Shown piece by piece: positions 1 through 9,323 of a stretch of DNA of 64,000 nucleotides; positions within the stretch are counted from its first letter, which is position 1, and the number at the start of each line of letters is the position of its first letter. A model generated the notes under the pieces. That model saw only the letters and a program-made list of their open reading frames with translations. It ran no database searches and was not told the DNA's origin. The stretch is from JAFDVL01 sp043783625 (GTDB lineage: Bacteria > Acidobacteriota > Blastocatellia > RBC074), in contig JAYVZE010000179.1 of the NCBI GenBank assembly GCA_043783625.1, positions 1 through 64,000 on the forward strand. Direction: 5' to 3'. Made by a program: the position numbers and the translations under genes.

Positions 1-1
1 T

Positions 2-100
2 ACAACTGTGAGCGGAATCACGATTGGTACAGCGACTGTCCCAGCGGCTGGTTCGACTCCTAGTGGTGCGACACCAATCGGTGTGGCTACTGCCAGCTAG
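2..100 (+). CDS. C-terminal end of a truncated protein
   Basis: An open frame runs from the window edge to a TAG at 98-100 and gives 32 residues rich in Gly, Thr, Ala, Pro and Ser. A strong hairpin follows 21 bases later, as expected behind a gene end. The composition suggests a low-complexity or surface-exposed tail, but no family can be named from this piece. Confidence 0.45.
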   Translation, partial: TTVSGITIGTATVPAAGSTPSGATPIGVATAS

Positions 101-121
101 AACCTGACAACGATTAAAATC

Positions 122-160
122 GCAAACGAGGGAAAAGTACTCTGCTTTTCCCTCGTTTGC
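122..160 (+). terminator. Perfect 16-bp hairpin after the truncated gene
   Basis: Arms 122-137 and 145-160 are exact reverse complements around a 7-base loop. It lies between the upstream stop and the next start. No T-tract follows on the plus strand, so it may act as a transcript-end stabiliser rather than a classic intrinsic terminator. Confidence 0.6.
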
Positions 161-199
161 CAGTTGTCGCGGAGTACGCTTAACACTAATGGAGTAGTT

Positions 200-1012
200 A
201 TGAAGTTTCGCCCACCAGTAATCATCACTGTAATTATTTTTGTCGCACTGGCAGCCACTGCACAGCAGCGAATCCCGACCTTAACTACAGATGATATTGT
301 TGCTCCCTCTTCTCTTTCTGTAAGCAAAAGTGTTAGTGAAGAGAAGAAAACAGAAACCACCGATAAACTTGAGAAAAAATCTTCTGAGAAAGATAGTCTG
401 AACGTGGTTGATGGGAAGAAAATTGAGGGGAACCCTGAAGAGAAATTGTGGAATGAAAAACTTCAGCGTTCAAAAGAAAAAGCCGCTCAACTAGCACGAC
501 TTGCCGATCAGGCAGATTTAGAAATTAACCAGTTAAGAAATAAACTTTCCAGTGCTCAATCAAGCTCTCCAGAACAGAAAAGGGAAGCACTTGATAAGAT
601 TGCCAAGCTTTCTAAGGCTCTTAGTGAGTTACGGGAATCTGCCCAATCGTCGCAATCAGAGGTGGATGAAGCTGTCACTAACGGAAAAGAAAAAGAATTT
701 AAGGTTTCAGCACCAAAACTGATTAATGAAAAAGGCGAAGTAGATCATCAGGCGGTTAACGAGCAATCAATTAAATACCAACAAGAAGTTATTGATGCAC
801 AATTCAGAATACAGTTAATGCAGTTACAACTAAGTAAGCTACATAATCAAGGCAATCAAAATGCAGACCGATATAAGTTGAATCAAATTAACACTGAGCG
901 TGAACAAATAAATCAAGAGATCGAAAAAATGAATAGTAAGATTTCAGAAGCTTCGGCGAAACTCGAAGGGCTGAAATCAAAAGATGCATTAGGTAAACCT
1001 CCCTTAAGATAA
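200..1012 (+). CDS. Exported coiled-coil protein of unknown function
   Basis: About 270 residues. The ATG at 200 is preferred over one at 164 because GGAG sits 6 bases upstream and the protein then begins with a typical signal peptide (MKFRPPVI followed by a hydrophobic stretch ending ALAATAQQ). The mature part is highly charged, rich in Glu, Lys, Gln and Ser. From about residue 90 onward it shows heptad-like patterning with two coiled-coil blocks (about 90-150 and 200-265). No enzymatic motif is visible. It precedes two membrane glycosyltransferase genes on the same strand with a 59-base gap, so it could be co-transcribed. I infer a periplasmic or envelope-attached structural protein; the function is unknown. 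Confidence 0.7.
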   Translation: MKFRPPVIITVIIFVALAATAQQRIPTLTTDDIVAPSSLSVSKSVSEEKKTETTDKLEKKSSEKDSLNVVDGKKIEGNPEEKLWNEKLQRSKEKAAQLARLADQADLEINQLRNKLSSAQSSSPEQKREALDKIAKLSKALSELRESAQSSQSEVDEAVTNGKEKEFKVSAPKLINEKGEVDHQAVNEQSIKYQQEVIDAQFRIQLMQLQLSKLHNQGNQNADRYKLNQINTEREQINQEIEKMNSKISEASAKLEGLKSKDALGKPPLR

Positions 1013-1071
1013 AATCATAACAAAGACTCTATCTTTCTACGCAACCAGCCCTATACTAGCTATGAAAATTC

Positions 1072-2823
1072 ATGTCAGAAAATATAGATGTTATTAATGT
1101 ATGTAATAGTCCTGGATTGAACACTACAGCTATTAATAGTTTTCACTGGACTAGGATTCAGTTAGTATTTGCAGCGGTTTCTGTCATTTTAATCAATTCA
1201 ATATATTTTTTCCGGCTTGATCAGGTTGTCGGGCAATTCGGGGATGATGCCTGGTATATTGTCCTAGCCAGGTCAATTGCAGAGCAGGGAACCTATCAAC
1301 TAATTAGTTCACCTATTCAAGGAATTCAGCCTGTTTACCCGCCACTCTTCCCACTTTTGTTGGCAGGGATTCTACGAGTATTCTCACTCAAAACCGAAGA
1401 GTTCTGGTTGCTGAAAGGACTGTCAATTATTGCCATGAACTTGGTTGGACTGGGTACTTTTATATATTACCGGAAAGTTAAAGATTATCCATTGCATATT
1501 AGCTGGCTTTTGTCATTGATGATTACGATTATGCCAGCGTTTGTTTTTCTTGCTACTTCAACAGTAATGTCGGAATGTGTATTTACTTTTTTTCAGATTT
1601 GGGCTGTCGTCTATTCAGAAAAAGCACTCAGAAATAAAACTCTCCGACTCACTACTATTTTAGCGATGATTGGCTTATGTAGTGCTGCTTTCTTTACCAG
1701 GTCACTAGGGATTACATTAATAGTAGCAGTGATCATACAGCTCTGGCGAGTAGTAAACTGGCGTTATGCCATGTTATTTGGGATAGGGTTCGGGATAATA
1801 CTTACTTCCTGGGTACTCTACTGCCAACAGGTTTATCCAAACAATGATTTAAAGAATAATCATGGCGGTAGCATTGTTACTACTTACTTAGAAAATTTAT
1901 CCTATAGGACTGCTGGTCGAAGTGTTACAGGACGAGCAACGGCAAACGATTATCTATTACGTGTTAGCAATAATTTTCAGACGATAGCGGGAAGAGACAT
2001 CCTTGGAATTCTGATCCCTGCGACTTTACATGACGAGACACGAAGTGGCGAAGAAGTATTCGGATTAGGTGGAACCGTTGATAAGCCAATCCCGTTTGCA
2101 ACGCAGGCGGTTGTGATTTCAGTAATACTTTCTTTCTTCCTTCTGATTGGATTTGTTAGACAATGTATTCATCAAATAACAATCTCAGAAATCGTGGTCG
2201 TTTTGACCATTATTTGTGTGATAACCTGGCCTTGGGCTACGTTTCGATTTATTTTACCAATCGCACCATTTATGCTTTCGTACTGGGTGCAAGGCATTAG
2301 AGAAGTTGTTATATGGGTAAACAAAAAAATTAATCAAGACTACGATAGTTATGCATTAGTGAGAATATCATTGATATGTTTCACTGTCTTTTTTCTACTT
2401 GAGCATATTCGTTATGTAAGGCTTCTACAAACCGATCAGAAGTCTTTAGTATGGGTAAATGCAAATAAATATGCGGATGAAACTTGTTCCTGGATGAGTA
2501 AAAATTTACCAGAGGGGAGCGTTGTAGCTTCAACAAATCCAGCAAAAATATTTCTCTCAACTGGTCATTTAGCGGTAGCTGGTGATCTGTCTATACAATC
2601 ATGGAGTTATTGGAAAGAATCGGATGTCAGGTATATGGCGATCCTGGCTCCTAATTCTAAGGGAATGCTTGATCGAACTCCTGAAAAGTATAAAACTGTC
2701 TATGATACCGGGACAGTACCAAGCCTTCGCGTTATTGATCTCGGTGAGCCGAAAACCAGAGACTCATGGGAAGAATATGAAAAATCATTAGTTGAGTATT
2801 ATCTAAAGCAGTCGAGAAATTAA
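1072..2823 (+). CDS. GT-C type polytopic membrane glycosyltransferase (paralogue 1)
   Basis: 583 residues with about ten hydrophobic segments. Shortly after the first transmembrane helix is the acidic pair FGDDAWYIVLA, followed by a loop with QGIQPVYPP. This arrangement, an acidic DD or DxD in the first periplasmic loop and many helices, is typical of GT-C enzymes (PMT/ArnT-like superfamily) that take polyprenyl-phosphate-linked sugars. The C-terminal 130 residues form a soluble domain. It is closely similar along its whole length to the next gene, with shared blocks DETRSGEEVFGLGG and SECVF, so the pair arose by tandem duplication. The donor sugar and acceptor cannot be read from the sequence. 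Confidence 0.75.
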   Translation: MSENIDVINVCNSPGLNTTAINSFHWTRIQLVFAAVSVILINSIYFFRLDQVVGQFGDDAWYIVLARSIAEQGTYQLISSPIQGIQPVYPPLFPLLLAGILRVFSLKTEEFWLLKGLSIIAMNLVGLGTFIYYRKVKDYPLHISWLLSLMITIMPAFVFLATSTVMSECVFTFFQIWAVVYSEKALRNKTLRLTTILAMIGLCSAAFFTRSLGITLIVAVIIQLWRVVNWRYAMLFGIGFGIILTSWVLYCQQVYPNNDLKNNHGGSIVTTYLENLSYRTAGRSVTGRATANDYLLRVSNNFQTIAGRDILGILIPATLHDETRSGEEVFGLGGTVDKPIPFATQAVVISVILSFFLLIGFVRQCIHQITISEIVVVLTIICVITWPWATFRFILPIAPFMLSYWVQGIREVVIWVNKKINQDYDSYALVRISLICFTVFFLLEHIRYVRLLQTDQKSLVWVNANKYADETCSWMSKNLPEGSVVASTNPAKIFLSTGHLAVAGDLSIQSWSYWKESDVRYMAILAPNSKGMLDRTPEKYKTVYDTGTVPSLRVIDLGEPKTRDSWEEYEKSLVEYYLKQSRN

Positions 2824-2928
2824 GTAAATTTATTATTACCGATTTAATCGGTAGATTACTTTTCTTTACTAAGCCTTACTTTTTTCTCTAAATATTTCAA
2901 CGCCCCCAGCCCTGAAATAAAATAAGAC

Positions 2929-4689
2929 ATGCCAGACAATATAGCTGCCATAGAGCATCATGAACATCCGTTAGCTACAAAATATAGGAATAGCTTAACT
3001 CACTGGATTAAGTCATTCCCGGTTTTGGGCATCGTTACCGCTATCGTTGTTAATCTAATTTATTTCTTTCGCATTAATCATATAATTGGACAGTTTAATG
3101 ACGATGCCTTTTATATTGTGTTAGCAAAATCAATTGCAGAATATGGTACTTATCAACTAATCTCCTCTCCGATTCAGGGTATTCAGCCAGTCTATCCGCC
3201 TGGATTTCCTTTCATGCTGGCAGTCATCTTACGAATAGTTTCTCTCAACCCAGATGAACTTTGGATGCTCAAGGGAGTGTCTATTGTGGCAATGAACTTT
3301 TTGGGGATAGGAATGTTCCGCTACTGTCGAAAGGTTAAAGAATATCCGTTGTTAATTAGTTGGCTGGCGTCAGTAATGGTTTCAATAGTTCCGGCCTTCG
3401 TTTTCATCGCTACTTCGTATGTATTATCTGAATGTGTCTTTGCGTGTGTGCAGTTATGGGCGGTGATTTATCTGGAGAAATCAATCCTAAAAAATAAAGT
3501 AAGATTTTCTACGATTGGAGGTTTATTATTATTAGCGGCTGCTACTTATTTTACTCGTACATTAGGAATAGCATTGGTTATTGGTATTGTCTTTCAGCTC
3601 TGGCGTTTTGCTCCAAAAAAATATGCCCTGACATTTATTATCGGGATGGGTTTAATGATTGGAGCCTGGGCAGTTTATACTAAGAATTTATACCCGAATC
3701 AGGCTCTGCGAGCCAATCATGGTGGGCACATTGTCGTCGAATATAAAGGACAATTAATTTATAAAGTTGCTGGTGACAATTTGTCGGGATTGGCTACCGC
3801 CTCAGACTATTTTTATCGTGTAGCAGGAAATACCGGCAGTATTATTGGACGAGACATGCTCGGATTATTTATTCCCGCAACTCTCCGTGATGAGACGCGG
3901 AGTGGTGAAGAGGTCTTCGGGTTAGGTGGGGTAGAATCATTGGCAAAAACTATCCCTTTTGCCTGGCAGGCAACAGCTATCTCGTGGATATTTTCTCTAA
4001 TTATTCTCATCGGATTTATTGCTCAATGCCGAATGCGTCTGACAAGTGTTGAGGTATTAGTTCCGATTACTCTTCTACTGATTGTAATTTGGCCCTGGCT
4101 GACCTTTCGATTTGTGCTTCCGTTAGTACCATTTTTGATCGCATATTTTATTGACGGTACGAGGGTGATGTCACAGAGGCTTACTGAAAGATTCAAAAGA
4201 GATTTCGATAATTTTGCGATAGCGCGAATTGCCCTCTTTTGTTTTGCTTTCTTTTTTGCTTTTGAGCATGTGCGTTATATTAGTATTTTTCAGACGAAAC
4301 CATCAGCTATCCCGAATGTGAATTTTGGACTTCATCTGGATGAAACTTGTCGTTGGATACAAAACAACCTACCCGCTGACGCGATTGTCGCCTCGACGAA
4401 TCCTGCCAAAGTATATTTGATGACCAACCGCTTAGCCGTTTCAGGTGAATTGACAGAGCAAGCGTGGGATTATTGGCGTCAGAAGGGGATACGGCACATG
4501 GCAGTCTTGAGAGCGATTAAAGATGGACCATTAGAAACGAATGAAGGTAAATACAAGACGATCTTTGCCACTGCTACGACACCGAGCTTACATGTGATTG
4601 ATCTTGGGGATTCGGCGACAAGAGCATCCTGGAAAGATTTCAAGGCTTGGTGTGATGAATTTGAGCGAGTACAGTCCGGGCGCAATTGA
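2929..4689 (+). CDS. GT-C type polytopic membrane glycosyltransferase (paralogue 2)
   Basis: 586 residues, same topology and motifs as its upstream neighbour: FNDDAFYIVLA in the first external loop, QGIQPVYPPGFPF, DETRSGEEVFGLGG, and a C-terminal soluble domain with ASTNPAKVYL. The 105-base gap and same strand suggest one transcription unit. The two copies have diverged mainly in the N-terminus and in the cytoplasmic loop near residues 400-420, as expected if they use different acceptors. This is inferred to be an envelope glycan or lipid glycosyltransferase; specificity is unknown. Confidence 0.75.
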   Translation: MPDNIAAIEHHEHPLATKYRNSLTHWIKSFPVLGIVTAIVVNLIYFFRINHIIGQFNDDAFYIVLAKSIAEYGTYQLISSPIQGIQPVYPPGFPFMLAVILRIVSLNPDELWMLKGVSIVAMNFLGIGMFRYCRKVKEYPLLISWLASVMVSIVPAFVFIATSYVLSECVFACVQLWAVIYLEKSILKNKVRFSTIGGLLLLAAATYFTRTLGIALVIGIVFQLWRFAPKKYALTFIIGMGLMIGAWAVYTKNLYPNQALRANHGGHIVVEYKGQLIYKVAGDNLSGLATASDYFYRVAGNTGSIIGRDMLGLFIPATLRDETRSGEEVFGLGGVESLAKTIPFAWQATAISWIFSLIILIGFIAQCRMRLTSVEVLVPITLLLIVIWPWLTFRFVLPLVPFLIAYFIDGTRVMSQRLTERFKRDFDNFAIARIALFCFAFFFAFEHVRYISIFQTKPSAIPNVNFGLHLDETCRWIQNNLPADAIVASTNPAKVYLMTNRLAVSGELTEQAWDYWRQKGIRHMAVLRAIKDGPLETNEGKYKTIFATATTPSLHVIDLGDSATRASWKDFKAWCDEFERVQSGRN

Positions 4690-5166
4690 GCGGATTTTCA
4701 GTTTTGACTGTTTCTGCGTTTACGAACATGACATTAATCATGGCAACAAAACTCCGAAACTGGTTGTCATCAAATGACTTATTCGAGTTGGGAAATTGAA
4801 ATGTCAACAGGAACTGGTAATTGGCTCAGCTTTATAGGTGTTATAGTCGTCGAGCCATCAAACTCGGCGTCACTTGTAAAATGCTGAAACACGGTTAAGC
4901 ATAACGAATCACTGATCTTATAGCTTGACAAGGCACACCAGAACAATTACATTCGATTTTTCTTATCTTGATGTAGGATGTAATTAGCTGATGCTGCGCA
5001 AAGTACACGTTTTACCTGCCTCTCTGTCGGTTCGAGCCTCCATTGTTGCTCTGCTTACTGACTTTCCATTTTATCTTTAGGATTCGGGGCTAATTGACTG
5101 GCAATTTAGACGCCTTCGGGGGTAAGATACGTGTTGCGATTTGGAGTCGCTGCTTTGTATTAACAA
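4690..5166. other. 477-base gene-free gap before ispH
   Basis: No reading frame here has a recognisable product. The only signal I can support is a sigma-70 type promoter at 4925-4953, reported separately. The base composition resembles the glycosyltransferase genes upstream more than the GC-richer ispH block. Confidence 0.5.
4925..4953 (+). promoter_or_regulatory. Candidate sigma-70 promoter upstream of ispH
   Basis: A perfect TTGACA at 4925-4930, a 17-base spacer, then TACATT at 4948-4953. It points toward ispH, leaving a leader of about 200 bases. The -10 box has two mismatches from consensus. Confidence 0.45.
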
Positions 5167-6036
5167 ATGGAAATTGTTTTAGCCGAAAGTCTGGGGTTTT
5201 GTATGGGCGTCAAGCGCGCCGTCGACCTCGCTTATCGTGCGCTTGAAAAATCCAATGGATTACCTGTTGTCACGCTCGGTCCGATTATTCATAATGCGCA
5301 GGAAATTGAGCGGCTTGAATCCGATGGAATTCGGTTGGCAAGTGAAGATACTCATCCCAGCGAAGGCATCGCAATTATTCGGGCGCACGGAGCCGCTCCA
5401 CAGGTTTATGAAAAGCTGAAAGCCAGTGGAATGCGAATTATGGATGGTACCTGCCCGTACGTTCATTATTCGCAGCGCAAGGCTATTGAGTTATTTGAAG
5501 CAGGCTACGAGGTGGTGATTGTGGGTGATCGTCAGCATCCTGAAATCCTTGGAATTCTCGGCTATATTAACGATCAGGCTCACGTCGTGAAAACGATTGA
5601 AGAAGCCCAGGAATTGCCCTTAATGGAACGTGCCGGGGTGCTGGCGCAGACGACGATTAGTCCACAGAAATATCAGGCAATCATTGATGTTATTCGGAAA
5701 AAAGCCCAAGAGGTGAAGCTTGCAGAGACCATCTGTGACGCGACCGAAGAAAATCAATCTGCCATTCGTCGGCTGGCGGCGGAAGTTGATTATATTTACG
5801 TTATCGGCGGCAAGCATAGTGCCAACAGTAATAAACTGGTGGAGGCCGCTAAAAATTTATGTCCACAAGCGACTTTAATTGAAACCGAGAATGAGATCAA
5901 TCCTGCTGACTTACGCGGAGTCAAGCGTGTTGGCGTTAGTGCCGGAGCTTCGACGCCCGATTGGATGATTCAACGAGTTGTCAGGCGGCTACAATCTCTC
6001 GAAACGGAATTAGAGTCGGAGTTAGCGTTAGGCTAG
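5167..6036 (+). CDS. ispH: 4-hydroxy-3-methylbut-2-enyl diphosphate reductase
   Basis: 289 residues, the usual length for IspH (LytB). It catalyses the last step of the MEP isoprenoid pathway, reducing HMBPP to IPP and DMAPP with a [4Fe-4S] cluster. The three cluster cysteines are visible: Cys12 in GFCMGV, Cys96 in GTCPYVH and Cys190 in ICDATEENQ. The catalytic HPE motif is at 124-126 and the C-terminal SAGASTPDWMI block is present. It is followed by rpsA on the same strand. An ispH-rpsA neighbourhood, or fusion, is known in several bacterial groups. Confidence 0.96.
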   Translation: MEIVLAESLGFCMGVKRAVDLAYRALEKSNGLPVVTLGPIIHNAQEIERLESDGIRLASEDTHPSEGIAIIRAHGAAPQVYEKLKASGMRIMDGTCPYVHYSQRKAIELFEAGYEVVIVGDRQHPEILGILGYINDQAHVVKTIEEAQELPLMERAGVLAQTTISPQKYQAIIDVIRKKAQEVKLAETICDATEENQSAIRRLAAEVDYIYVIGGKHSANSNKLVEAAKNLCPQATLIETENEINPADLRGVKRVGVSAGASTPDWMIQRVVRRLQSLETELESELALG

Positions 6037-6111
6037 ATGGTTATTTATTCACGAGATAAATCCGCTCAGGCTAATTATTAAACTCGACGAAAAGTTTGTT
6101 TGCAAATTTGC

Positions 6112-6140
6112 GATTTGAGGCAGGCGCCTCAAATCTTTTT
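6112..6140 (+). terminator. Hairpin plus T5 directly upstream of the rpsA ribosome binding site
   Basis: Arms 6112-6121 and 6126-6135 form a perfect 10-bp stem with a 4-base loop. TTTTT follows at 6136-6140 and then GGAGGA, the rpsA Shine-Dalgarno. It looks like an intrinsic terminator or attenuator in the rpsA leader. If read through, the stem end lies one to six bases from the Shine-Dalgarno and could also affect initiation. Confidence 0.6.
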
Positions 6141-6158
6141 GGAGGAATCCTTTTTTCA

Positions 6159-7967
6159 ATGTCAACCGAAACCAATAACCAATTAGCTTCCAGCGGTGCA
6201 GCGGAAGCTTTAGAACCAACCCAAACTGTTACGCCCGATGCTCCAGATGCCGATGATTATGGCGATGTAGATTTTGGCGCAATACTCGACCAACACGAAA
6301 AACAAAGCCAACTGGAAGTCAGTGAAGGTGAAGTCGTCAAGGGAACCGTCGTGAAAATTACCGGTCAGGACGTCATCATTAATGTCGGCTTCAAATCAGA
6401 AGGCATTGTTCGCATCAGCGAATTTAAAGACGGCGATGAAGTTTCCATCAAAGTCGGCGACGAAGTTGATGTGCTGGTCAAGCAACTGGAAAACCATGAC
6501 GGCTATGTCGAGCTTTCGCGTGCGGATGCTGTGCGGATGCAAACGTGGGATTTGATCGAAAACGCTCATCGAGACAATGTCACGATCATTGGTCGCGTCA
6601 CGGATCGAATCAAAGGCGGCTTGCGTGTGGACATCGGTGGTATTCAGGCGTTTCTGCCTGGCAGCCAGGTAGATGTTCGTCCCGTTCGTAATCTGGATAT
6701 TTATCGCAACAAGGATATGGAATTCCTTGTCTTGAAGGTCAATAAAAAGCGCAGCAATATTGTACTTTCGCGCAAAGCCTTGCTGGATGCTCAAATCGCC
6801 GGTAAGAAAGACGAAACTCTCAAACATCTTGAAGAGGGAATTATCGTCGAAGGCGAAGTTAAAAATATTACTGAATACGGTATCTTTATTGACCTTGGTG
6901 GTCTGGATGGACTGCTGCATATCACGGATATGTCGTGGGGACGGATTCAGAATCCTTCGGAGCTGTTCAAGGTCGGCGATAAGATTCAGGTCAAGATTCT
7001 CAAGTTTGATCGTGACCGTGAGCGCGTCAGTTTAGGCTACAAACAACTGATCCCTGATCCGTGGGCCACTGTCACCGAACGCTACGCCATTGGCACGCGC
7101 GTTTCCGGTAAAGTCGTTTCGCTCACCGATTATGGTGCTTTTGTTGAGCTTGAAAACGGTGTCGAAGGACTCGTTCATGTTTCTGAAATGAGCTGGTCGA
7201 AGCGTGTCAAGCATCCTTCCAAGATGCTCAATACCGGGCAAGACATCGAAGCTGTTGTTCTTGAAATTGATACCAATAATCGTCGTATCAGCCTCGGTAT
7301 CAAACAGATTGAAATCAATCCGTGGGATACGTTGCAGGAACGTTATGCGGTCGGAACTCGTGTCACTGGCAAGGTTCGTAACCTAACTGATTTCGGAGCT
7401 TTCGTCGAAATTGAAGAGGGCATTGATGGATTAGTCCATGTCTCGGATATTTCGTGGACGAAGCGCATCAAGCATCCTTCCGAAGCTCTCAAGAAAAATC
7501 AGGAAGTCGAAGCGATCATCACGGCTATTGATACTGAAAGCCGTCGTTTGTCGCTCTCAATCAAAGACCTTGAGCCGAATTCCTGGGATCGTTTCTTTGA
7601 AGAGAAGAAGCTGGGTGATGTTGTCTCCGGTAAGATTTCACGCTTTGCTAACTTCGGTGCGTTCGTTGAATTAGACGACGGTATCGAAGGGCTCTGTCAC
7701 GTCTCTGAACTTTCAGAAAATCATGTTGAGAAGCCTGAAGATGCAGTCCAGGTTGGACAGAGTCTGCAATTCAAGATTCTCAAAATGGATCCTGAAGCCA
7801 AGAAAATCGGTCTTTCCGTTCGTGCAGTTGGAAAAGATGAACCCATTATTGACGTTCGCAGCTACACCACGAGTGACAGCGGAATGGCAAGTCTGGGTGA
7901 CCTTTTTGACTTCAACCGTCCGGCTGAGGCTGAAGCGTCTGAAGATGGCGGCGAAACGAAAGAGTAG
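6159..7967 (+). CDS. rpsA: 30S ribosomal protein S1
   Basis: 602 residues from the ATG at 6159, chosen because GGAGGA at 6141-6146 precedes it; an upstream in-frame ATG at 6096 lies before the leader hairpin and is unlikely. About six consecutive S1/OB-fold repeats begin near residue 50, recognisable by recurrent blocks such as GxVxxLTDYGAFVELENG and HVSEMSWSKRVKHPS. S1 binds mRNA leaders and helps the 30S subunit load structured messages. The acidic N-terminal 45 residues and the acidic tail are not repeats. It is the core of a housekeeping run ispH-rpsA-sppA-hup-HIT. Confidence 0.96.
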   Translation: MSTETNNQLASSGAAEALEPTQTVTPDAPDADDYGDVDFGAILDQHEKQSQLEVSEGEVVKGTVVKITGQDVIINVGFKSEGIVRISEFKDGDEVSIKVGDEVDVLVKQLENHDGYVELSRADAVRMQTWDLIENAHRDNVTIIGRVTDRIKGGLRVDIGGIQAFLPGSQVDVRPVRNLDIYRNKDMEFLVLKVNKKRSNIVLSRKALLDAQIAGKKDETLKHLEEGIIVEGEVKNITEYGIFIDLGGLDGLLHITDMSWGRIQNPSELFKVGDKIQVKILKFDRDRERVSLGYKQLIPDPWATVTERYAIGTRVSGKVVSLTDYGAFVELENGVEGLVHVSEMSWSKRVKHPSKMLNTGQDIEAVVLEIDTNNRRISLGIKQIEINPWDTLQERYAVGTRVTGKVRNLTDFGAFVEIEEGIDGLVHVSDISWTKRIKHPSEALKKNQEVEAIITAIDTESRRLSLSIKDLEPNSWDRFFEEKKLGDVVSGKISRFANFGAFVELDDGIEGLCHVSELSENHVEKPEDAVQVGQSLQFKILKMDPEAKKIGLSVRAVGKDEPIIDVRSYTTSDSGMASLGDLFDFNRPAEAEASEDGGETKE

Positions 7968-7980
7968 TTTCTTTATCACG

Positions 7981-8018
7981 GGCTGATAGTTTGAGTGCAA
8001 ATTTCAAGCTATCAGCCT
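7981..8018 (+). terminator. Long hairpin between rpsA and sppA
   Basis: GGCTGATAG at 7981-7989 pairs with CTATCAGCC at 8010-8018, and a TTGA/TCAA inner pair extends the stem. A T-rich stretch follows. It probably ends or dampens the rpsA transcript before sppA. Confidence 0.6.
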
Positions 8019-8033
8019 CTTCACTTTTCAGCG

Positions 8034-8984
8034 ATGACTAGAAAAAAATTGAGCTGGATTATCATTTTTGGTGTGCTTGCGCTTGGAGCTTTTAGCTTCC
8101 TGCTCGTACTTGGAGCGTTGACGCTTTCTGACGGTGGCGGCTTTGGGTTTGGCGGCGATAAAATCGCGGTGATTCCAGTTGAAGGTGTCATCGGGTCTGA
8201 AATGGCAAAAACTGTCAGCCGTCACCTTCGTCAATATGGGGACGATCCTCGGGTCAAAGCGATCATCTTGAAAGTTGATAGCCCTGGTGGGGGGGTTACT
8301 GCTTCGGAAGAAATCTACCGCGAAGTCAAACGTGTCAAAGACGAAAAGAAAAAGAAAATTGTCGTCTCAATGGGAACTGTTGCAGCTTCAGGGGGCTATT
8401 ATATTTCTGCTCCAGCCGAGCGGATTTTTGCCAATTCCAGCACTGTCACAGGTAGTATCGGAGTCATTGCAGAATGGATGAATTTAAAAGACTTGGCGGA
8501 GTGGGCTAAAGTTAAATCAATCGTCTTTAAGAGTGGTGAATTTAAAGATACTGGAAATCTGACGCGAGAAATGACTGAGCGTGAAAGACAATATTTCCAG
8601 GGTGTGATTAATGAGCTTTACAATCAGTTTGTCCGGGTAGTGTTGGAAGGTCGCAACGGGCGTGGCGCAGAAGGGCTAAAACTTGACGAAGCCAAGTTAC
8701 GTGCCTTAGCTGATGGTCGTATTTACACGGGAGCATCTGCTGTTGAGAATGGATTGGTAGATCAGGTTGGTGATTATCGTGATGCCTTGAAGTATACGGC
8801 TGGATTGATTGGGATGAAGGGCGAGCCGACTATTGTAACTCCACCAGAACCGCACGAAGGTTTTTCTTTACTTGATCTGGTAGGATTGTCAAAAGTTGGA
8901 AAACTCTTATCAAAACCAGAAGAATGGGCGGGGAAGGTTGGCGAGATAGATACTTCAATCAAATTTAAATACCAGTGGCAGTAA
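8034..8984 (+). CDS. sppA: Signal peptide peptidase SppA (S49 family, short form)
   Basis: 316 residues from ATG 8034; an earlier in-frame ATG at 7995 lies inside the preceding hairpin and would put polar residues ahead of the membrane anchor. A single N-terminal transmembrane helix (about 5-30) is followed by a Clp/crotonase-like serine protease domain. The nucleophile is in AASGGYYIS and the general-base lysine in FKSGEFKD, both typical of S49 enzymes that cut signal peptides inside the cytoplasmic membrane. The length matches the short, single-domain SppA that oligomerises, not the long E. coli form. Confidence 0.92.
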   Translation: MTRKKLSWIIIFGVLALGAFSFLLVLGALTLSDGGGFGFGGDKIAVIPVEGVIGSEMAKTVSRHLRQYGDDPRVKAIILKVDSPGGGVTASEEIYREVKRVKDEKKKKIVVSMGTVAASGGYYISAPAERIFANSSTVTGSIGVIAEWMNLKDLAEWAKVKSIVFKSGEFKDTGNLTREMTERERQYFQGVINELYNQFVRVVLEGRNGRGAEGLKLDEAKLRALADGRIYTGASAVENGLVDQVGDYRDALKYTAGLIGMKGEPTIVTPPEPHEGFSLLDLVGLSKVGKLLSKPEEWAGKVGEIDTSIKFKYQWQ

Positions 8985-9018
8985 TAAATATTTTGCGAAA
9001 AAGATAGAGGTAAAAGCG

Positions 9019-9303
9019 ATGACGAAAGCTGAATTAGTAGAAGAGGTGGCACGAGCCGCTGAGCTAACCAAAAAAGATTCTGAAGTAATTGTAGATGAAG
9101 TTTTTAAGAATATTATCCAATCGCTTAATCGTGGCGAAAAAATAGAACTGCGTGGCTTTGGCTCTTTCCGGGTTCGTCAGCGTGGTGCTCGTCGTGGGCG
9201 TAATCCGAAAACAGGTGAACCCGTAGATATTCCAGCCAAAAGTGTTCCCTATTTTAAGCCGGGCAAAGAATTGAAAGAATTAATTAATGCTGATGAGGAA
9301 TAG
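9019..9303 (+). CDS. HU/IHF-family DNA-binding protein
   Basis: 94 residues, the standard size. It shows the conserved pattern MTKAELVEEVA, then GEKIELRGFGSFRVRQRGARRGRNPKTG with the DNA-bending beta-arm, and ending with FKPGKELKELIN. Dimers bend DNA and organise the nucleoid. GAGG precedes the ATG by 8 bases. It lies 34 bases after sppA, probably in the same operon. HU and IHF cannot be separated with certainty here, so no symbol is given. Confidence 0.95.
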   Translation: MTKAELVEEVARAAELTKKDSEVIVDEVFKNIIQSLNRGEKIELRGFGSFRVRQRGARRGRNPKTGEPVDIPAKSVPYFKPGKELKELINADEE

Positions 9304-9323
9304 TATTTTCGCTGAGTAAGAAA

